In this document: piece after piece, positions 49,500-57,959 of the stretch
How positions within the stretch are numbered: the first letter of the stretch is position 1
Layout of the letters: the number at the start of each line of letters is the position of its first letter
DNA from: Puia sp963703355
GTDB taxonomy: Bacteria; Bacteroidota; Bacteroidia; Chitinophagales; Chitinophagaceae
Direction: 5' to 3'
Assembly: GCA_963703355.1 (NCBI GenBank)
Contig: OY969813.1
Span: 1,488,001-1,552,000 of the forward strand
DNA: 64,000 bases
Notes under the pieces: model-generated
The model's input: the letters and a program-made list of their open reading frames with translations, nothing else
Told to the model about the DNA's origin: nothing
Databases searched by the model: none
Position numbers and translations under genes: made by a program

Positions 49500-50912
49500 T
49501 TATCTTTTTCGGTAACGTGCAATCACGTCTACGATCGATTGCGACTGAAGCAGCGAAGGATTTAGCGCAATCATTTTCTTTAACAATTTTGGTGAATGCG
49601 CCAATGCTTTATCTAGGTGTATGAGTCCTTCTTTAGATTTACCCATAGCAAAATAAACAGCACTCATATAGAAAGTGAGCAATGGTTTTTCACCCAGCAC
49701 ACGGATCGCCTGCTGCACCTGTTCCAATGCTTCTTTATAACTTTCCGCGAGATATAAACATCTTACCAGTGCTTCCCATCCGGAAATATTTTTTGGTCTC
49801 AGCCGAACTACCGTTCCGAATGCCTGTATCGCATCCCTGAATTCCATGAGTTGAATCTGGCACTCACCCAACGCCAGATAATATTCCGGATGTTTCCCCT
49901 GAATCCGAATGGCGGATTCAAGTTGCTTAACAGCATTCGTCCACTGACCTTCATTCAGGTAGGTACAGGCGATCTTATAAATTAATTTACTGTCGTCCTG
50001 ATTGAGATGAGAGGCCTTACGATAGTAAAAACGGGCCTGTGCAAATTGCCGTTGCTTGTCGTAACAATGACCGATCGCCTCATAAATCACGTCTTCGGGT
50101 TTTGAGAGTTCCAAAACCCTCTCAAGACTTTCGATTGCTTCCCGGTATTTACGGAGACGTATAAACGCATCGCCCATATTTCGAAAGGCATAGTCAAATT
50201 TCTCGTCAATGGCTACCGCGTATTTGTAAGCATCGATCGCTTTCTCGTATAATTTCAGACCCTGATATGCTGCTGCAAGATTGAACCAGGCAAGTTCAGA
50301 GTAGGGATTTTCTTCAATTATATTTTGATGCAGCCGGATGCTTTCCTCATTTCTGCCCGTAAAATCGGTCCAGAAACAAATTTTATATAAGGCTTCTTCA
50401 TTTTCACAATCCTGCTCAAGTATCCAGCGGAGACAATCGAATATTTTGTCAAATTCTTCATAGTCGTCATACACATCCGCCAGCTCAAACAGCAGCTCGA
50501 TCCGCTCCCTGCCTTCAAAATGGTTCAGGGCTTCCTGCAATAAAATAACAGCTTTTTCCTGCTGGTCCAGTGCCAGATAGGCGTCTGTTTTCAGAATATA
50601 AATATTGATATCATTGGAGTCCAGGAGCTCAACTTTTCCCAGTACCTGGAGGGCCTCTTTGTATTTTCTGGTTGCTATAAGCAGATCTGCTTTGCGAATA
50701 TGCAGAATGGACGAATATGGGTATTGTTCTACACCAATTTCCACAGCCTCTAACGCATGGGTCAGCTCTTCCTTACCGTCGTAATAATCAATGATTTTCT
50801 CGAAGCAGTCTTCATCAAGAAAACTGTGTTTTCGACCATTTTTAAGCGCATTATACTGTTTCAACAGCTCTTTTATCTCTTCCTGCTCGGGTTGGTATGG
50901 ATTTTCTTTCAT
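49500..50912 (-). CDS. Tetratricopeptide repeat protein
   Basis: The 470-residue protein is nearly all TPR units, about a dozen, such as SELAWFNLAAAYQGLKLYEKAIDAYKYAVAID and DYAFRNMGDAFIRLRKYREAIESLERVLEL. There is no signal peptide, membrane segment or catalytic domain, so it is a cytoplasmic scaffold. The partner is unknown. It is monocistronic, with an inverted repeat (50936-50968) about 24 bp upstream of its start. Confidence 0.9.
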   Translation of the reverse strand: MKENPYQPEQEEIKELLKQYNALKNGRKHSFLDEDCFEKIIDYYDGKEELTHALEAVEIGVEQYPYSSILHIRKADLLIATRKYKEALQVLGKVELLDSNDINIYILKTDAYLALDQQEKAVILLQEALNHFEGRERIELLFELADVYDDYEEFDKIFDCLRWILEQDCENEEALYKICFWTDFTGRNEESIRLHQNIIEENPYSELAWFNLAAAYQGLKLYEKAIDAYKYAVAIDEKFDYAFRNMGDAFIRLRKYREAIESLERVLELSKPEDVIYEAIGHCYDKQRQFAQARFYYRKASHLNQDDSKLIYKIACTYLNEGQWTNAVKQLESAIRIQGKHPEYYLALGECQIQLMEFRDAIQAFGTVVRLRPKNISGWEALVRCLYLAESYKEALEQVQQAIRVLGEKPLLTFYMSAVYFAMGKSKEGLIHLDKALAHSPKLLKKMIALNPSLLQSQSIVDVIARYRKR

Positions 50913-50935
50913 TTGCAGTGGTTATACTAAATTAG

Positions 50936-50968
50936 TTCATAATCAATTAGCCACAAATTAATTATGAA
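50936..50968. repeat. Inverted repeat upstream of the TPR gene
   Basis: TTCATAATCAATT and AATTAATTATGAA are complementary at 12 of 13 positions around a 7-base spacer. It lies between the divergent TPR and secreted-protein genes, close to the TPR start, and may be an operator or a leader hairpin. Confidence 0.65.
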
Positions 50969-51063
50969 AGGCAACGGGAAGGCTGTTTTAAGCGTAATGC
51001 GGGAATATAAGGGGGTTTTCCACAAAAGCGGCATGGAATGTGTTAAAATAAGGGTAGAAACCT

Positions 51064-51073
51064 CCTAATTAGG
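51064..51073. promoter_or_regulatory. Palindrome overlapping the promoter of the small secreted protein
   Basis: CCTAATTAGG is a perfect 10 bp palindrome, in a wider AACCT...AGGTT frame, 25 bp upstream of the -7 box at 51098-51105. It covers the expected -33 position and may be a repressor site or chance AT-rich symmetry. Confidence 0.4.
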
Positions 51074-51097
51074 TTAAAAAATACTCAAAATTTATTA

Positions 51098-51105
51098 TAC
51101 CTTTG
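51098..51105 (+). promoter_or_regulatory. -7 promoter element adjacent to an ATG (possible leaderless transcript)
   Basis: TACCTTTG, the same octamer as at rpsJ, rpsL, fusA and ffs, ends 6 bp before the ATG at 51112. With the usual distance to the start site the mRNA would begin within three bases of, or at, the ATG. Confidence 0.6.
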
Positions 51106-51111
51106 CCCCAG

Positions 51112-51501
51112 ATGTCAACGCTCCACTATAAACCGTCTTTTTCAAACAGTCTCCGCATTACAGCGGTATGCCTTATGCTGTTTGCGGTAACAGCGCTGAC
51201 CTTTGCGAGCAAAGGTGGTGGTGATAAAAAGAAGCATCACGAGTTCGAGAACAGTTTTACACCCATTAACGCTGCGTCTTCTTTTACATTGAAAAAAGCG
51301 CCCCTCTACAGCGGAAGTTCGATTTCTTTCCGCCCACAGGCTGATAACCACATTTCGCTAAACGCCATGATAACTTATCAGCGTGGTAATACTACATTCA
51401 TTCTGCCTTATCAGTACAAAGTGAATGTGACTCCTGATTTAACCAGTAATTCACGCACCAACCTCCAGTTTCTCGGTGTTCGTATTCAAATGCCTAAATA
51501 A
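51112..51501 (+). CDS. Small secreted protein of unknown function
   Basis: The 129-residue protein starts at ATG 51112 (the frame extends three codons further only through TTG, inside the promoter). Residues 15-33 (LRITAVCLMLFAVTALTFA) form a signal peptide, followed by a charged GGGDKKKHHEF linker and a beta-rich domain ending in RIQMPK. I do not recognise the family. Its TAA is followed directly by heptamer words. Confidence 0.75.
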   Translation: MSTLHYKPSFSNSLRITAVCLMLFAVTALTFASKGGGDKKKHHEFENSFTPINAASSFTLKKAPLYSGSSISFRPQADNHISLNAMITYQRGNTTFILPYQYKVNVTPDLTSNSRTNLQFLGVRIQMPK

Positions 51502-51711
51502 GCTTAAGGCTTAAAGCGTAACGCCTTCTTCCAAATACTATCTTCCTTTCCAACAGGGATTTCAATTTCTCAGTCAGAATAAATTTCTCATATTCCTTAT
51601 TGACAAATCTCAGGTAAATTATTCCCCCTTTAGGCTTTAGGCTTTAAGCTTTAAGCTTTAGGCTTTAGGCTTTGCGCTTTGCGCTTTGGGCTTTAAGCTT
51701 TAGGCCTTCAG
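51502..51711. repeat. Convergent heptamer arrays (site J)
   Basis: After the plus-strand TAA (51499-51501) come GCTTAAG, GCTTAAA, GCGTAAC. After the convergent minus-strand TAA (complement of 51713-51715) come twelve in-phase heptamers (complement of 51628-51712): GCTGAAG, GCCTAAA, GCTTAAA, GCCCAAA, two GCGCAAA, two GCCTAAA, two GCTTAAA, two GCCTAAA. Between the arrays (51525-51627) nothing was recognised. The arrays have the same sense relative to their genes and opposite orientation to each other. Confidence 0.92.
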
Positions 51712-51712
51712 C

Positions 51713-52357
51713 TTACTGCCCTTTCATTTTCAAACTTTCCTCGTAAGTCAGTTCTCTGTAACCGCTCGTCGGAATATCGAATTTCGATGCCGGTACCGGG
51801 TTGAGGTTTATAGAAGCAAGAGAATATTTTATATGAAGTGGCCCTTTCTTCAGTTCATATTCCAGGGGAAGACCATCGAGATTTTTAAAAGAAGCATCAT
51901 AGGATTTATTCTCAGGAATCAATTCTCTTGTAAAGAAAACGGTGACATCGAATCCGTCTGAAGTAGAAGCTGTTGCCCTTGTACAGGAATATCCGGCAAT
52001 TACTTTGGATTCATTTGTTTTGATAAAATTAAGATTCAGAAACCTGCGGTTTTTCTGACTCCAGTTTTCTTCATTCATCCTTATCAGCAGTTTTTGCCCG
52101 TTAACTTCTTTTAATAAAACACCGGTACCGGTTTTCGAGTCGTAGATCGTAACAGAGGAAAACAAATTACTGCTTACCTCAGCGCGACTGAGATTCCCTT
52201 TCAGATAATAGGCTGTAATAGAACTGATCTTTCTGCTGGAATCATCCGCATTTGTAATAACGGAATTGTAAACAAGGCTGAGGTCACCCACGCGTTTCTG
52301 TGAAAAACCCGGAAAAGGAAGTAATACGATTACCACTATCAGCCATATACGATTCAT
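51713..52357 (-). CDS. Secreted DUF4412/GLPGLI-like protein
   Basis: The 214-residue protein starts at ATG 52357 (MNRIWLIVVIVLLPFPGFSQ is a clean signal peptide); a longer frame to 52396 runs through an octamer array and is rejected. The body has KVIAGYSCTRATAS, a G-Y-x-C segment shared by GLPGLI and DUF4412 proteins of Bacteroidota, and YDASFKNLDGLPLEYEL near the end. The function is unknown and the family call approximate. It lies downstream of yidC on the same strand. Confidence 0.78.
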   Translation of the reverse strand: MNRIWLIVVIVLLPFPGFSQKRVGDLSLVYNSVITNADDSSRKISSITAYYLKGNLSRAEVSSNLFSSVTIYDSKTGTGVLLKEVNGQKLLIRMNEENWSQKNRRFLNLNFIKTNESKVIAGYSCTRATASTSDGFDVTVFFTRELIPENKSYDASFKNLDGLPLEYELKKGPLHIKYSLASINLNPVPASKFDIPTSGYRELTYEESLKMKGQ

Positions 52358-52388
52358 GGAATTAATTTCTTTTTGCACTGGTGATCCT

Positions 52389-52408
52389 ACTCCCATACTC
52401 CCATACTT
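52389..52408 (-). repeat. Octamer array after yidC (site F)
   Basis: Two plus-strand ACTCCCAT units and a partial ACT end 3 bp before the yidC stop codon; in yidC sense the word is AGTATGGG. It is the shortest array of the octamer family in the window. Confidence 0.8.
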
Positions 52409-52411
52409 TCC

Positions 52412-54235
52412 TCAGCTCTTCCCCTTCGACTGCTGAATTTTTTTCTGCGCCTCCTGCATTTGCTCAAATCGCTCCTGCCATTTGGGTTTGGTCTTGGGCT
52501 TGTTCCGGTTAGCCTGCAACTTGGCAAGAATTTTATCGTGGTCGATAATATAGTTTTGAATTACAAATTGCAAAATAAGCGTAATCAGATTCGATACCGT
52601 ATAGTACCATGTAAGTGCTGCAGGTAACCGGTTGAAAAATAGCAAGAGCATCACCGGCATGATGTATGGCATGTATTTCATGGCCGGATTACTCTGGTCG
52701 GGTGTCATGCTCATTCCGTACAAAGAAATCAGAAAACTCGTGATTACCGCCAGCGTAGCAAAAAGACTGATATGATCTCCATATGCAGGAATCGTAAATC
52801 CAAACTTGACAACCACATCGTAGATAGACAGGTCGTGTGCCCATAAAAAAGGCTGTCCCCGCAACGCCACATTGGAATTGAAAAAACTGAATAAGGCAAA
52901 GAATATCGGAATCTGCAAGAGCGCAGGTATACATCCTCCCAATGGATTCACCCCAGCCTCCCGAAACAATTTCATTTGTTCAACTCCCATCTGCTGCTGA
53001 TCACCATTCGTTTTTTTCTTAAGTATGTCAATCTCCGGACGAAGCGCTTTCATTTTCGCGCCACTTAAATAACTACTGTATACCAAAGGGGATGTTAACA
53101 GGCGAATGAACAATGTCAGCAATAAAATTACAATACCAAAGCTGGAAACAAATTTGTTAAAGAAGTTAAACACCGGCATGATAATGTAGGTGTTGATGGG
53201 ACGAACAAATGAGTACATGTCACGCCCCAAATCCACGATACGATCCATATTCGGACCGGCTTTTTTCAGAATATAATAATCATTGGGTCCGAAATACCAC
53301 TGAAAATTCAAAGTGGATGCATTGCCAGGAAGCTTGGCCTGCAGTTGCACATCAGCCGTTCCGAGCATAGTAGAAGTATCCGACGCTTCACGAACCCAGT
53401 GAATACCACCACCGGCAAAATTATTTTTTGCAATGAGCGTACGATTGAAAAACTGTTGTACTACAGAAACCCATTGAACAGGTTTTTCAAATGACTTTTC
53501 CGTTTTGTTGGAGATATAATCGAATTCATTGTCAGTAGAAAAACAAACATTCGTCAGTCTCTTCTCATAATACACATATACCTGCGTTTTCTTCATCTCT
53601 GAATGCCAGTCGATGTTCAGATTGTTTTGTGAGAACAACTGATTTACACCAGTAGTGCTCAGATTCCAGTCAACAAGATAATTGTCAGGGTGAATAATAT
53701 ATTGATGTTCCAGCGAAAGTCCACCGGGAGTTGGAAGCGAATAGGTGATAGTTTGTGTGCCGTCAGCAGCTCTTTCAACTTTTGCATCGTTAAAATACAA
53801 ATCAGATATCTGGGCTGTCTGATTGGTACCAGTATTGATCGGATAAGTCAGGCGGTTCGCCAGACTGGAATCCACAAGCTGTACCTGACTGCTGTCGTAC
53901 AGTTTAAAATGTTTGAGTATAACTTCCTTCGGCTGGCCACCCTTGTTGCTGAAAACAATTTTCAGTAAATCGTTTTCAACAGTTGTCAATTTTTCTGAAC
54001 CGCCTATTGCTTTATTAAATCCGGTAAGGGAATCCCCTGAAGCTACTTTCACTTTTACGGAATCCTGAACTACATGCAATGCTTCCTGGACTCTTTTAAC
54101 TGCCGCCAGCGAATCAGCCTCATGTAGCCTTTGCCTTTCCAGCTGTTGATTGTTCTTGGTGGCCGTAAATAAATAAACAAATAACAATAGTCCCAAAAGA
54201 ACAAAGCCAATGATCGTATTCCGGTCCATACCCAT
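52412..54235 (-). CDS. yidC: Membrane protein insertase YidC
   Basis: The 607-residue protein has an N-terminal membrane anchor (about residues 6-24), a large periplasmic P1 domain (about 60-340) and the five-helix insertase core starting near MPVFNFFNKFVSSFGIVILLLTLFIRLLTSPL. Conserved QMGVEQMKLFREAGVNPLGGCIPALLQIPIFFALFSFF and MKYMPYIMPVMLLLFFNRLPAALTWYYTVSNL follow, and a basic C-terminal tail (KPKTKPKWQERFEQ). It inserts membrane proteins alone or with SecYEG. Confidence 0.97.
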   Translation of the reverse strand: MGMDRNTIIGFVLLGLLLFVYLFTATKNNQQLERQRLHEADSLAAVKRVQEALHVVQDSVKVKVASGDSLTGFNKAIGGSEKLTTVENDLLKIVFSNKGGQPKEVILKHFKLYDSSQVQLVDSSLANRLTYPINTGTNQTAQISDLYFNDAKVERAADGTQTITYSLPTPGGLSLEHQYIIHPDNYLVDWNLSTTGVNQLFSQNNLNIDWHSEMKKTQVYVYYEKRLTNVCFSTDNEFDYISNKTEKSFEKPVQWVSVVQQFFNRTLIAKNNFAGGGIHWVREASDTSTMLGTADVQLQAKLPGNASTLNFQWYFGPNDYYILKKAGPNMDRIVDLGRDMYSFVRPINTYIIMPVFNFFNKFVSSFGIVILLLTLFIRLLTSPLVYSSYLSGAKMKALRPEIDILKKKTNGDQQQMGVEQMKLFREAGVNPLGGCIPALLQIPIFFALFSFFNSNVALRGQPFLWAHDLSIYDVVVKFGFTIPAYGDHISLFATLAVITSFLISLYGMSMTPDQSNPAMKYMPYIMPVMLLLFFNRLPAALTWYYTVSNLITLILQFVIQNYIIDHDKILAKLQANRNKPKTKPKWQERFEQMQEAQKKIQQSKGKS

Positions 54236-54257
54236 TTTACACTCTATTTAAGGAGTG

Positions 54258-54265
54258 CAAAGATA
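54258..54265 (-). promoter_or_regulatory. Probable -7 promoter element for yidC
   Basis: TATCTTTG on the minus strand fits TAnnTTTG and lies 22 bp before the yidC ATG. It sits between the yidC start and the DUF2807 stop at 54274; no clear -33 TTTG was found. Confidence 0.45.
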
Positions 54266-54273
54266 GGGGGATC

Positions 54274-54969
54274 TTAGTCTTTATGGGTAAGGCTTCCACC
54301 CCCACTGGAATTAACGGAAACAACAGTAGCGGCACCTTTGTAAGTGACACTTCCACCGCCGCTGGACTCCACGCTGATCTGTTTGTTTACCGTAAGTTCG
54401 GCATCACTCCCACCGCTGGAATTGATCTTGGCAACGTCGGTAACCAGTCCATATCCTTTTAATGTTCCTCCCCCGCTGGATTCCAAATTCAGATCCTTTA
54501 CTTTACCGGTAAGTTCCACACTGGAACCGCCTGATTGTTCTATATTTAACCGGTTGGCATTTAACTTTCCTTCCAAATTTCCGCCGCCGGAAAGTTCAAC
54601 CCTCAAATCTTCCGCTGTGATCAAACCTTTCAGAAAGATGTCACTGCCACCGGATGCTCCCAGTGACTTAAGGGTGCTTATAGAAACATAAGCTTTCATA
54701 TTAGTATTGCCCGACCCTGTGTTAAAATCATCTTCAAGGTATATTTTCAGGATACCATGAACTACTTTGGTAATGATATGATCACGCAGATCGGTGGTAG
54801 ATGCACTTACAGAAACGGATTCCGGACCGTTGCTGAGATAAAGATCAATGCCATGGGAAACATCCACACCGGTAAAACCCGATACATTGCGGACCTGTGC
54901 ATTGTTGGTCTGACTGTAACCAGCCAGGAGAGAAAATATCGCTAAGCCGGCAAAAAAGATTTTTTTCAT
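54274..54969 (-). CDS. DUF2807 (GIN-domain, beta-helix) secreted protein
   Basis: The 231-residue protein has a signal peptide (MKKIFFAGLAIFSLLAGYSQ) and a body of irregular repeats in which SSGGS or SGGGS turns recur about every 17-20 residues (GASGGSDIF, LSGGGNLEG, QSGGSSVEL, SSGGGTLKG, SSGGSDAEL, ESSGGGSVT, SSGGGSLTH). This is the DUF2807 right-handed beta-helix typical of Bacteroidota. It was once called a putative auto-transporter adhesin head; the function is unproven. Confidence 0.88.
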   Translation of the reverse strand: MKKIFFAGLAIFSLLAGYSQTNNAQVRNVSGFTGVDVSHGIDLYLSNGPESVSVSASTTDLRDHIITKVVHGILKIYLEDDFNTGSGNTNMKAYVSISTLKSLGASGGSDIFLKGLITAEDLRVELSGGGNLEGKLNANRLNIEQSGGSSVELTGKVKDLNLESSGGGTLKGYGLVTDVAKINSSGGSDAELTVNKQISVESSGGGSVTYKGAATVVSVNSSGGGSLTHKD

Positions 54970-55070
54970 ATTTCGTATTTTTTTGAGCTATTGTGAAAGA
55001 CACACTACTTCGCAGGATGTTGCATGCTGCAAAATTAAATATTCAGGTACGCAAACATCGCAGTTGTACT

Positions 55071-55078
55071 ATATTTGT
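55071..55078 (+). promoter_or_regulatory. -7 promoter element upstream of the TPP riboswitch
   Basis: TATATTTG fits TAnnTTTG. The transcript would start near 55084, run through a small hairpin (GCCGGT / ACCGGT, about 55082-55098) and then the riboswitch. The -33 element is not clear. Confidence 0.55.
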
Positions 55079-55104
55079 AGTGCCGGTGGAAAACCGGTAT
55101 TTTA

Positions 55105-55202
55105 AGTTCCCGGGGTGCTGAATCTACCCGCCGATGGCGGATGACAAGGCTGAGATAATACCCGTTGAACCTGAACAGGATAATGCCTGCGCAGGGAGGT
55201 GG
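55105..55202 (+). promoter_or_regulatory. TPP (THI-box) riboswitch
   Basis: All conserved THI elements are present in order: TTCCCGGGGTGC (P1/P2), an extended P3 region, GGCTGAGATAATACCCG with the CUGAGA core, TTGAACCTGAACAGG, and ATAATGCCTGCGCAGGGA (P4/P5). It binds thiamine pyrophosphate. The gene ATG is 67 bases downstream. The platform probably involves the stem CCAACTTT (55233-55240) with AAAGTTGG (55258-55265), which ends 3 bases before the ATG and lacks a T-run, so control of translation is likely. Confidence 0.96.
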
Positions 55203-55268
55203 CTTCTTTTCCTCTTCTTTCGTTTGCATTTTCCAACTTTCCACTCATTCATTTAAAAAAGTTGGATT

Positions 55269-57551
55269 ATGAAATCAATCCTTTTTACGTTAATCTTTCT
55301 GTGCACTATGTCGCATGTGATTTCTCAAACGAAATCTGGTAAAGACAGCAGTTTTAATAATCTGAATCCCGATTCTACAAAAATTAAAAACCCCGGTCTT
55401 TTTTTAAACCCTGTTGAAATCACAGCGATACGGGCTGGCGACAAATCCCCGTTTACTAAAGTCACACTGGGTGTAAACCAGATTGCCAAATTAAATAATG
55501 GCCAGGACCTTCCCTACATCCTGGATCAGACACCTTCTGTAGTTGTCAATTCTGACGCAGGTAACGGCATTGGCTACACGGGCATTTCCATCAGGGGAAC
55601 AGATGCTTCGCGAATTAATATGACGCTGAATGGTATACCTTATAATGATGCTGAATCACAGTCGATTTATTTTGTGGATCTTCCTGATTTCGCCTCTTCT
55701 ACAAACAGCATTCAGATCCAGCGCGGCGTAGGTACTTCTTCAAATGGCGCGGGTGCTTTCGGAGCCAGTATGAATTTCTCTACCAATGTATTTTTGCCAA
55801 ATCCATATGCAGAATTCAACAACAGTTTTGGCACATTTAATTCCTGGAAGAATACATTAAAAGCAGGAACGGGTTTAATAGATGGTCATTTTACAGTAGA
55901 CATGCGCCTCTCCAGAATCTCCAGTGACGGTTATATCGATCGTGCTACAAGTGATTTAAAATCTGCCTATTTTTCAACCGCTTATATTTCCAAAAAAACA
56001 TCGATCCGTTTCAATATCATCATGGGCTCTGAAAAAACATACCAGGCCTGGAATGGAGTTCCCGAAGCAAAATTATATGGTGACAGTGCTGCACTCGAAC
56101 AGGAATACCTGAACAATACCGGCTATCCCGGAGCTCTGTATAACACAACCGCCGATTCGCTGAACCTGTTCGACGCAAAACGAAGAACCTACAATTATTT
56201 CCTGTATTCAAATCAAACAGACAACTATATACAGAATCACTATCAGTTATTTTTTAATCAGGAAATTACTTCCACATTAAGCGCTAATGTTGCTGCTTTT
56301 CTCACCAGAGGAAAGGGTTATTATGAAGAATATATCAATCAGGGATCTTATAGTGATTATGGATTGTCGGGTCCCGTGTATGGTTCGGACACCATTAATA
56401 CAACGGATCTCATCAGGCAAAGATGGCTCAGCAATTATTTCTACGGAGGCATATATTCCCTGCAGTATAAAAAAAATCATACGGATCTGACGCTGGGAGG
56501 AGGTTGGACGGAATACGACGGACAACATTATGGCAATATTATCTGGACAGCACAGGGAGGAGTTCAGCCCGATTATGAGTATTATAACAACCCGGCCAAA
56601 AAAACAGATTTCAATATTTATTCAAAGTGGCAGCAAGAACTGGGAAAATGGTTCACCAGTTTTGTAGACCTCCAGTATCGAAATGTCTACTACCGTATCA
56701 ATGGCTTTGATAATACAGATGTTGACACCATCATTAACCACTACAATTTCTTCAATCCGAAAGCAGGACTATCTTATAATCGGGGTCCGTTGCAGGCGTA
56801 TTTCTCTTTTGCACGCGCCACCCACGAACCCAATCACGACGACTATCAAACAGGTTTAAATCAGCAACCGGTACCAGAAACCGTGAACGATTTCGAACTA
56901 GGACTAAACAAAAAAACAGCCATTTCCAATTGGGGTATCACGGGTTACTATATGTTGTATCACAATCAGCTTGTTCTCACTGGAAAAATCAATGATGTTG
57001 GGGAATATACAAGAACAAATACGCCCAAAAGCTGGAGAATGGGACTTGAATTACAGGGAGGTATCAAACCAAACAAGTGGTTTCAGATAACCGGCAACAT
57101 GACTATCAGTGAAAATAAAATTTCAAACTATACAGCCTATATTGACGACTACGATAACGGAGGTCAGGTAAGTACCACTTACAAAAAAACAGACATTGCA
57201 TTATCTCCCAACTTTATTGCGGCAGCAACTGTAAGTTTTTTTCCAACACCAGTATTTGAAATCAGTCTCCCTGCAAAATTTGTAGGTAGCGAATATCTGG
57301 ATAATTCAGAAAGTGACCAGAAGAAAATTGCCGACTATTATTTACAGCAGGTACGAATCATTTATACGCCCAAACTTCTTTCAACCGGTGAAGTCAATTT
57401 TGTTTTCTATCTGAATAATGTTTTCAATAAAAAATATGAAGCAACAGGTTATACGTACGGATACTATTCCGGTGGCGTACTAGTAAATGAAAACTTTTTA
57501 TTCCCTCAGGCAGGAACCAATTTTATTTTTTCAATCAACGTCAAAATCTGA
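55269..57551 (+). CDS. TonB-dependent outer membrane receptor, thiamine-regulated
   Basis: The 760-residue receptor has a signal peptide (about 1-20), a plug domain (LPYILDQTPSVVVNSDAGNGIGYTGISIRGTDASRINMTLNGIPYNDAESQ, about residues 80-130) and a 22-strand barrel ending in NFIFSINVKI. The usual SusC-type carboxypeptidase-like N-terminal domain is absent. Control by the TPP riboswitch argues for import of thiamine or a precursor, as proposed for OMR1-type receptors in Bacteroidota; this is inference from regulation. No inner-membrane transporter is adjacent. Array words follow its stop. Confidence 0.9.
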   Translation: MKSILFTLIFLCTMSHVISQTKSGKDSSFNNLNPDSTKIKNPGLFLNPVEITAIRAGDKSPFTKVTLGVNQIAKLNNGQDLPYILDQTPSVVVNSDAGNGIGYTGISIRGTDASRINMTLNGIPYNDAESQSIYFVDLPDFASSTNSIQIQRGVGTSSNGAGAFGASMNFSTNVFLPNPYAEFNNSFGTFNSWKNTLKAGTGLIDGHFTVDMRLSRISSDGYIDRATSDLKSAYFSTAYISKKTSIRFNIIMGSEKTYQAWNGVPEAKLYGDSAALEQEYLNNTGYPGALYNTTADSLNLFDAKRRTYNYFLYSNQTDNYIQNHYQLFFNQEITSTLSANVAAFLTRGKGYYEEYINQGSYSDYGLSGPVYGSDTINTTDLIRQRWLSNYFYGGIYSLQYKKNHTDLTLGGGWTEYDGQHYGNIIWTAQGGVQPDYEYYNNPAKKTDFNIYSKWQQELGKWFTSFVDLQYRNVYYRINGFDNTDVDTIINHYNFFNPKAGLSYNRGPLQAYFSFARATHEPNHDDYQTGLNQQPVPETVNDFELGLNKKTAISNWGITGYYMLYHNQLVLTGKINDVGEYTRTNTPKSWRMGLELQGGIKPNKWFQITGNMTISENKISNYTAYIDDYDNGGQVSTTYKKTDIALSPNFIAAATVSFFPTPVFEISLPAKFVGSEYLDNSESDQKKIADYYLQQVRIIYTPKLLSTGEVNFVFYLNNVFNKKYEATGYTYGYYSGGVLVNENFLFPQAGTNFIFSINVKI

Positions 57552-57555
57552 AGAA

Positions 57556-57640
57556 AGTATAAAAGTATAAGAGTGTAAGAGTATAAGAGTTCTATTCACC
57601 CACTCTTATACTCTTATACTCTTACACTCTTACACTTACT
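57556..57640. repeat. Convergent octamer arrays forming a long hairpin (site G)
   Basis: The left arm AGTATAAA, AGTATAAG, AGTGTAAG, AGTATAAG, AGT starts 4 bp after the receptor stop. The right arm ACTCTTAT, ACTCTTAT, ACTCTTAC, ACTCTTAC, ACT ends against the rhodanese stop. Each arm has four units; they are complementary over 35 bp with about four mismatches and an 11-base loop. Confidence 0.95.
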
Positions 57641-57938
57641 AAGGCTTCTGCCAGGCAAGCATCCCGCCCTGTAAATTTTTTGTATTACTGAACCCAAGCA
57701 TATCCAGTATCTGGCAAGCCTGCCCGCTGCGGTTTCCGCTTCTGCAATAACAAATCACTTCTTCATCCCTCCATGCTTCCAGTTGCCCGATGTCCATTGC
57801 CTGAATTTTACCCAATGGTATATGTTCACCTCCTATATTAAATTCATTGCGCTCCGATAATTCCCGAACATCTACAAGATGTATTTTTTCACCACGCGAA
57901 AGACGATCTTGTAATTCACTAACTGAAATCAGCTGCAT
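57639..57938 (-). CDS. Rhodanese-like domain protein
   Basis: The 99-residue protein is a single rhodanese domain with the active loop CRSGNRS (Cys about residue 65) and HLVDVRELSERNEFNIGGEHIPLG. The six-residue loop is the sulfurtransferase type that handles thiosulfate or persulfide. It follows the PASTA gene by 21 bp on the same strand. Partners unknown. Confidence 0.92.
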   Translation of the reverse strand: MQLISVSELQDRLSRGEKIHLVDVRELSERNEFNIGGEHIPLGKIQAMDIGQLEAWRDEEVICYCRSGNRSGQACQILDMLGFSNTKNLQGGMLAWQKP

Positions 57939-57959
57939 ATGATAAGGTTTGATTGAAAG

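Noticed and set aside
52358..52396. Longer start of the gene at 51713
   Set aside because: It would translate the octamer array after yidC; the internal ATG gives a clean signal peptide.
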